64,000 nucleotides of DNA from Deltaproteobacteria bacterium (lineage in GTDB: Bacteria > Bdellovibrionota > Bdellovibrionia > Bdellovibrionales > JAMPXM01). Shown here piece after piece: positions 61,451 to 64,000 of this stretch (position 1 is its first letter; each line of letters opens with the position of its first letter). Below the pieces are notes generated by a model. The model made no database searches, was not told where the DNA came from, and saw only the letters and a program-made list of their open reading frames with translations. The DNA is taken from positions 372,001 to 436,000 of the forward strand of contig JAFLCB010000001.1 in assembly GCA_017302795.1 (NCBI GenBank). Reading direction: 5' to 3'. A program made the translations under genes and the position numbers.

Positions 61451-62839
61451 CTAGGCCATCATTTCATGAATGGATTTTTCTAGTATCTGTCCTGCTAACA
61501 GAATGTCCGCTTCAGTCATCACTGTCGGCAAAAGAAATCGAAGGCGATAAGGATCACGTCCACATGAAAACGCGATCATCCCGTTTCTGAAAAGAACCTG
61601 AAGCAGCTTGTTGACCTTGTCCTTCGATCCATCAAGCGGAGTCACGGCAACCATGAGACCCATGCCGCCCGCTTCGATGAGCTGGCCTTTGCAGGTTGTT
61701 TCATTCAAGCGATTCAGCATTCCAACGAAGGATCGATGCAGTTTTTGAATTTTGCCATCGGCGCCAAGGTAGCCCTCCTTCGTCAAAATTTCCAAAGAAG
61801 CTATTCCTGCAGCGAGCGATGCCGAGGCGCCAGAAAAAGTTCCGGCAATTAAACCAGGCTTGGGGTTGTACTCCTCTGTGAAAAGCGTCGCGCCCGTTTG
61901 AAGAGTTTTTGCTACCGTGCAGAGATCAATATACTGTCCCAGGCCGAGTGTTTCGAACGCAAATAGTTCTCCGGTGCGCATGAAGGTTTGCACTTCATCA
62001 GCCCAAATCGCGATGTGTTGCTCTTTGCAAAACTCAAGAATCGGCACAAAAAATTCGCGAGGTGCAGTTCGATAACCACCCTCACCGAGCATCGGCTCAA
62101 AGACAAATGTCGCAACTTGCTTTGGATTTGCAGCAACGATCTCTTTGAATTTTCGCAACACCTCTTCGCTGCTTCGAGGGTTTGTATTGTCGTACCAAGG
62201 AATTCGCAAAACTTCGTTGTACTCCGGCAAACCTTCTTTATACGCCGGATTATCGGTGAGTTCCGCCATCATGGTCGAACGACCAGCGAACGCGTTCTTC
62301 ATCCCGATCACCAGCTTTGCCGGCGTATTTTTTTGCCGTGCAAGCTTCAGCGCATTTTCATTTGCCATGGTTCCGCAGGTAGAAAACCAAACATGGCGCA
62401 AGCGACTGTTTTTGGCCGCTAAGTCCACCATCAGCTTCGCCAGCTTAACGTACTCGTGATTTGGCTCGAGATTGCCCTGCATCACTACATCCGACAACGC
62501 TCCCCGCACGGCAGCCTCACGGATTTTCTTGTGACCATGACCGAAAAGATGAACACCGATACCGTTGATGAGATCCATCTTTACAGATCCATCTTCGACC
62601 TCGACAAAAGTCCCGCTTCCCGCCCCGGTGCCGACGAACTGATAGTTTAAAGCGCGACCGCGATGTTTGCCGATTTCGTCAAACACTCGCTTTCCATGAT
62701 CCATGGCCTCGGCCTTCGGCTCCGAAACGGTGGAAAGAGTCTTCTCCTCGTCGGCAACCGCCTGTACGAGTTCTGAAATCATTTTTTGAATCTTAGGTGA
62801 ACTTAAAATGCGATGACCTGCGAGCTTAGAATTTTCCAC
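61451..62839 (-). CDS. Class III (PLP) aminotransferase, putative succinylornithine transaminase (astC-like)
   Basis: This is a PLP-dependent aminotransferase of fold type I, 462 residues. Seen are VWFSTCGTMANENALKLARQ, AIWADEVQTFMRTGELFAFE and the PLP lysine in CTVAKTLQTGATLF, then GTFSGASASLAAGIASLEIL. The family covers acetylornithine, succinylornithine and lysine/ornithine aminotransferases. Standing first in a run with the M20 enzyme, astA and astD, it most likely carries out the AstC step. Residues 1-70 form an N-terminal extension longer than in E. coli AstC (406). The promoter must lie in the 127-bp divergent gap before 62967. Confidence 0.85.
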   Translation of the reverse strand: MENSKLAGHRILSSPKIQKMISELVQAVADEEKTLSTVSEPKAEAMDHGKRVFDEIGKHRGRALNYQFVGTGAGSGTFVEVEDGSVKMDLINGIGVHLFGHGHKKIREAAVRGALSDVVMQGNLEPNHEYVKLAKLMVDLAAKNSRLRHVWFSTCGTMANENALKLARQKNTPAKLVIGMKNAFAGRSTMMAELTDNPAYKEGLPEYNEVLRIPWYDNTNPRSSEEVLRKFKEIVAANPKQVATFVFEPMLGEGGYRTAPREFFVPILEFCKEQHIAIWADEVQTFMRTGELFAFETLGLGQYIDLCTVAKTLQTGATLFTEEYNPKPGLIAGTFSGASASLAAGIASLEILTKEGYLGADGKIQKLHRSFVGMLNRLNETTCKGQLIEAGGMGLMVAVTPLDGSKDKVNKLLQVLFRNGMIAFSCGRDPYRLRFLLPTVMTEADILLAGQILEKSIHEMMA

Positions 62840-62966
62840 GAATTGCTACTCCTATGACTTCGAGCACCCAGACTACTCCCGCGACTTCGCTCCCGCAACC
62901 AGACCCTTGTGAACCCAGCCCACGAAACCATTGCCCACTGGCGAAGGTTCTTTAAACTGTCGGAGT

Positions 62967-63866
62967 ATGACGTTTGATGTTTTTCACTCTTTCGGCAAAC
63001 TTCGCTACATTGTGCGCAAGTCGCTTCACCTTGCTGCGTCAATCTGTCTCCTCCTATCAATGACTTCAGGGGCGGTCCCGGCCCAAGCAAACGAAAGCGA
63101 TGCTGAAGCGTTCGCTCGCGCCGTGCAGAGCTTAAAGGCGGGAGAAACGGAAGAGGCCAAGGGCAATTTTCTTTCCCTCGAACGCACTATGCCAGGAAAT
63201 CCAGCCATTCTGTTAAATCTTGGACTGATTGCCATGAAAGAACGCCGCACCGGAGCAGCTCTCGGCCTTTGGCGCAAGGGTCTTACTGAAAATCCTACGA
63301 ACAATGAATTGAGCAATGCTGTTCAATGGGGTCGCACGCGTTTACAAAAACCGGACGTCGCGCATGATTTTGACCCCTGGGAGTCCTATCGATCCGCGAT
63401 TTTATTACGCCTATCGCCCGTCGCCGTGGTGGTAGCATCCGCTGCCTTTTTGCTCTTCTGCGGTTCCCTTTGGCTTCGATGGTGGGGACGCAGGCGGCGC
63501 GCCTACGAAGAAGAAACGGCGCTTCCAGCGGCACCGCTAGCAGCGATTTTCATAACGATTTTTTTCGTCTTTCTGGCCACAGTTTCGATCACTCTTTTTC
63601 TCGACCGTCTCGACATTCGTGCCACGGTTTTAAAATCAAAGGTCGCTGTGCTTTCTGCGCCAGATCTTGAGGCCACCATTCTATTTGAAATTTTCGAAGG
63701 GCTTGAGGTCTTAGTCCGCGATGTGCGCTTGGTCGGAAGCCATAAATGGCGGCGAATTACCTTTCCGGGCGGACTCACCGGATGGGTCCGCGAAGAGGAC
63801 GTATTCTCAACTGTCGACCCTAGCGAGCGAGCGTTTGAAAAATCCACGGAAAAGGTGAGCCCGTGA
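62967..63866 (+). CDS. TPR/SH3b membrane protein, BatE-like
   Basis: This 299-residue protein has an N-terminal signal-like helix, a tetratricopeptide region (about residues 46-120, NPAILLNLGLIAMKERRTGA), two membrane helices (about 145-168 and 190-213) and a C-terminal SH3-like domain (VAVLSAPDLEATILFEIFEG, GLTGWVREEDVFS). This layout is that of BatE-type proteins encoded with MoxR/BatA-D genes, which are not in the window. The start is uncertain: the ATG at 62967 has GGAG only one base away, and a GTG at 63012 gives a cleaner signal peptide. It overlaps the next gene by GTGA. Confidence 0.7.
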   Translation: MTFDVFHSFGKLRYIVRKSLHLAASICLLLSMTSGAVPAQANESDAEAFARAVQSLKAGETEEAKGNFLSLERTMPGNPAILLNLGLIAMKERRTGAALGLWRKGLTENPTNNELSNAVQWGRTRLQKPDVAHDFDPWESYRSAILLRLSPVAVVVASAAFLLFCGSLWLRWWGRRRRAYEEETALPAAPLAAIFITIFFVFLATVSITLFLDRLDIRATVLKSKVAVLSAPDLEATILFEIFEGLEVLVRDVRLVGSHKWRRITFPGGLTGWVREEDVFSTVDPSERAFEKSTEKVSP

Positions 63867-64000
63867 ACTATATTTGGGACAATATTTTTCGCAAGACGAA
63901 CGACCAAAATGTGTTTTCGATTCTGCGCGAGAGCTACTTATTTCGCGACCTTTCAGATTCGGAAGTCCGCTTCGTCGAGCGGTGCGTTCACGTTCGACAC
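63863..64000 (+). CDS. Start of a cyclic-nucleotide-binding-like protein (cut by window edge)
   Basis: The GTG at 63863 overlaps the previous stop as GTGA, and the frame stays open to the window edge (46 codons). The last part reads VFSILRESYLFRDLSDSEVR and then FVERCVHVRH. This fits the opening helices of a Crp/cyclic-nucleotide-binding domain, where 'LF.DLSD.EL' is common. The rest is outside, so any effector domain is unknown. Confidence 0.6.
   Translation, partial: MNYIWDNIFRKTNDQNVFSILRESYLFRDLSDSEVRFVERCVHVRH

Overview
The window (64 kb, moderate GC) looks like chromosomal DNA of a Gram-negative bacterium of the Bdellovibrio kind (Bdellovibrionota). This assignment is inferred from three things: secreted proteins anchored at an unusual '[F/Y]xNCS' lipobox, a decayed member of an HNH-endonuclease family that I remember as repeated in these genomes, and the mix of envelope, TonB and peptidoglycan-recycling genes. 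I saw no rRNA, tRNA, CRISPR array, insertion sequence or prophage. Most genes sit in tight co-directional runs with ATGA or GTGA overlaps.

Layout. 1-5.5 kb: the 3' end of a class A penicillin-binding protein, then uvrA and an MsbA-type lipid exporter, overlapping. 5.7-8.7 kb: a large lipoprotein with six Ig-like repeats and a von Willebrand A domain. 9-14 kb: a sigma-54 activator, a protein resembling a degenerate AAA+/GAF protein, and an amgK-murU-like pair for cell-wall sugar recycling. 14-19.1 kb (minus): a TadG-like membrane protein and two secreted Gly-rich proteins sharing a C-terminal motif. 19.3-24.3 kb: a secreted protein, two peptide-type ABC permeases and nagZ, then a secreted tandem-repeat protein that looks like a transglutaminase fold with one intact and one dead copy. 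24.3-25.4 kb: an HNH pseudogene. 25.9-29.7 kb: a TonB-like protein, a 42-residue basic protein, an outer-membrane barrel and a lipoprotein. 29.9-33.8 kb: galU, an unknown secreted protein, priA. 33.9-39.8 kb: two paralogous secreted proteins, a zinc-ribbon protein with a CFI-box-like C-terminus, an FAD oxidoreductase and an AhpD-like protein. 39.9-41.1 kb: a vanadium-haloperoxidase-family protein.

42-53 kb is a housekeeping run: rpsB-tsf-pyrH-frr-uppS-cdsA-rseP-tsaB, then a MinD/FlhG-like ATPase, a J-domain/RodZ-type HTH fusion, rluD and pgeF. 53-54.5 kb: a nitroreductase and a small anchored protein. 54.5-62.8 kb (minus) is a probable six-gene operon: class III aminotransferase (astC-like), M20 hydrolase, astA, astD, mltG and a DUF885 lipoprotein. 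Its first four genes can form a complete route from ornithine to glutamate through succinylated intermediates. The right edge holds a TPR/SH3b membrane protein and the start of a cyclic-nucleotide-binding-like protein.

The points most worth following are: (i) a 15-bp palindrome, GTCTCA-N3-TGAGRC, found five times and only in gaps beside envelope genes; (ii) the active/dead duplicated transglutaminase-like protein; (iii) the TadG-like/Gly-rich locus; (iv) the astB-less succinyltransferase operon; (v) the J-domain/HTH fusion lacking HPD.
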